DNA from: Ruminococcus flavefaciens
GTDB lineage: Bacteria; Bacillota; Clostridia; Oscillospirales; Ruminococcaceae
Direction of reading: 5' to 3'
NCBI GenBank assembly: GCA_902792495.1
Contig: CADBAC010000164.1
Span: 1-5,167, forward strand
DNA: 5,167 bases
Positions 4,112 to 5,167 of this stretch are shown here, piece after piece; position 1 is the first letter of the stretch; every line of letters starts with the position of its first letter. The translations under genes were made by a program, and so were the position numbers. A model generated the notes under the pieces. It was not told the DNA's origin. It was given only the letters and a program-made list of their open reading frames with translations, and searched no databases.

Positions 4112-5167
4112 TCAGAAGCGGAAATCTCTCTTGCCTTCGTTCTTTATCTCATTAAGATACTCGATCGCACGGTTTCTGCGCTTTTCATCAGGAACCTTCT
4201 GTATCTCACGGGCAATAAGCTCCTCGCCTATCTTTCTTGTTTCAGGTGAAGCGTAGTCTGTCAGGTACTCCTGAAGTGTCATGAGGGCATTCGGGTGACA
4301 GCAGTTCTGTATCTGGCCTACCTTGCAGAGAGCCATGAATCGGTCACCTGTACGGCCTTCACGGTAGCAAGCTGTACAGAATGACGGGATGTAGCCGCCC
4401 TTCATAAGCCACTGCACAACTTCGTCAAGTGAACGCTGGTCTGATACATCAAACTGCTCTGTATCATGAGGTCTCTCGTCTGCGGAGTAGCCTGCATAGC
4501 CGCCTACTGATGTTCTTGAACCGCCTGATATCTGCGAGATACCGAGTCCGAGGACCTTATCACGGCAGGTCTCGTTCTCACGGGTAGAAATGATCATACC
4601 TGTGTATGGAACAGCTATTCTGATACAAGCGATGATCTTTGCAAATGTGTCATCGTCAATACCATTATCAAATACAGACGGGTCGATGTCGGAGGCTCTC
4701 TTTACTCTCGGAACGCTGATAGTATGAGGTCCTACACCGTGAACAGCTTCAAGGTGCTCTGCGTGCATCAAAAGTCCTGCAAATTCATACTTGTACATAT
4801 CAAGGCCGAAGAGAACTCCGAGTCCTACATCGTCGATACCGCCTTCCATCGCTCTGTCCATAGCCTCTGTGTGGTAAGCATAATTATGCTTTGGTCCTGC
4901 CGGATGAAGCTTCTCATAGCTTTCCTTGTGGTATGTTTCCTGGAAGAGGATGTATGTACCGATACCTGCGTCCTTCAGCTTCTTGTAGTTCTCAACTGTT
5001 GTAGCGGCGATGTTGACATTTACTCGTCTGATAGCGCCGTTCTTGTGCTTGATGGAATAGATAGTGTTGATACATTCGAGGATGTACTCGATAGGATTGT
5101 TTACAGGGTCCTCGCCTGCTTCGATAGCAAGTCTCTTGTGTCCCATATCCTGAAGAGCGATGACCTC
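4112..5167 (-). CDS. hydG: [FeFe]-hydrogenase maturase HydG, C-terminal part
   Basis: HydG is a cytosolic radical SAM enzyme that cleaves tyrosine to p-cresol and dehydroglycine-derived CO and cyanide, building the Fe(CO)(CN) precursor of the hydrogenase H-cluster. About 351 residues are visible and the reading frame is open to the right edge (EVIALQD precedes MGHKRLAIEAGEDPVN), so the true start and the CX3CX2C SAM-cluster motif lie outside; the family is usually about 470 residues. The TIM-barrel remainder and the C-terminal domain are here. The auxiliary-cluster motif CX2CX22C is intact: codons at 4378-4376, 4369-4367 and 4300-4298, within CTACYREGRTGDRF and NCCHPNALMT. This separates HydG from the related tyrosine lyase ThiH. 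The end (KRDFRF, TGA at 4114-4112) looks complete. No other hyd gene is in the window. Confidence 0.97.
   Translation of the reverse strand, partial: EVIALQDMGHKRLAIEAGEDPVNNPIEYILECINTIYSIKHKNGAIRRVNVNIAATTVENYKKLKDAGIGTYILFQETYHKESYEKLHPAGPKHNYAYHTEAMDRAMEGGIDDVGLGVLFGLDMYKYEFAGLLMHAEHLEAVHGVGPHTISVPRVKRASDIDPSVFDNGIDDDTFAKIIACIRIAVPYTGMIISTRENETCRDKVLGLGISQISGGSRTSVGGYAGYSADERPHDTEQFDVSDQRSLDEVVQWLMKGGYIPSFCTACYREGRTGDRFMALCKVGQIQNCCHPNALMTLQEYLTDYASPETRKIGEELIAREIQKVPDEKRRNRAIEYLNEIKNEGKRDFRF

Noticed and set aside
4112..5167. ThiH (thiamine-pathway tyrosine lyase) instead of HydG
   Set aside because: The C-terminal CX2CX22C auxiliary-cluster motif and the surrounding CTACYREGRTGDRF and NCCHPNA segments are HydG features.

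Overview
The window looks like chromosome from an anaerobic, Gram-positive Clostridia, most likely a Ruminococcus-type member of the Oscillospiraceae. The evidence is an [FeFe]-hydrogenase maturase (HydG), a YlmC/YmxH-family PRC-barrel protein typical of the endospore-forming lineage, Firmicutes-style strong AGGAGG ribosome binding sites, consensus sigma-A promoters with extended -10 elements, and a TTG start codon. The genus is inferred from overall protein character, not proven. Every gene supported here is on the minus strand, so the biological reading order runs from high to low coordinates.

Layout in transcription order: (1) the 3' part of hydG enters from the right edge and stops at 4112. 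(2) A gene-poor stretch at 3743-4111 holds a heptamer tandem repeat, two 72-bp direct repeats that differ at two positions, GC-rich hairpins, and then a near-consensus promoter. (3) That promoter drives a 53-codon gene at 3581-3742. It encodes a tiny single-pass membrane protein that consists almost entirely of a sortase-type sorting signal (APQTGD, hydrophobic helix, KKK tail). (4) A long hairpin follows whose 3' arm is the Shine-Dalgarno sequence of the next gene, ylmC/ymxH, which probably starts at a TTG. (5) A strong extended -10 promoter and a leader of about 109 nt precede rpsB (ribosomal protein S2). (6) A hairpin lies between rpsB and tsf (elongation factor Ts), and a clear intrinsic terminator follows tsf. 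(7) A second strong promoter, with an 8-bp tandem repeat touching its -35, drives a MoxR-type AAA+ ATPase gene. Its stop codon overlaps the start of a membrane protein, probably a DUF58 protein, that runs off the left edge.

How the genes relate: rpsB-tsf is the classic translation pair, but here it ends in a terminator, and pyrH/frr, which follow it in many Firmicutes, are absent. moxR and the DUF58-like gene form a separate, translationally coupled unit, as these families usually do. hydG is an unrelated metabolic gene that matures the hydrogenase H-cluster.

The points most worth a second look are the stand-alone sorting-signal microprotein, the hairpin that combines a possible terminator with Shine-Dalgarno masking before ylmC, an in-frame gap of about 17 residues in the AAA+ core of MoxR, mutually exclusive pairings in the rpsB leader, and the repeat cluster downstream of hydG.
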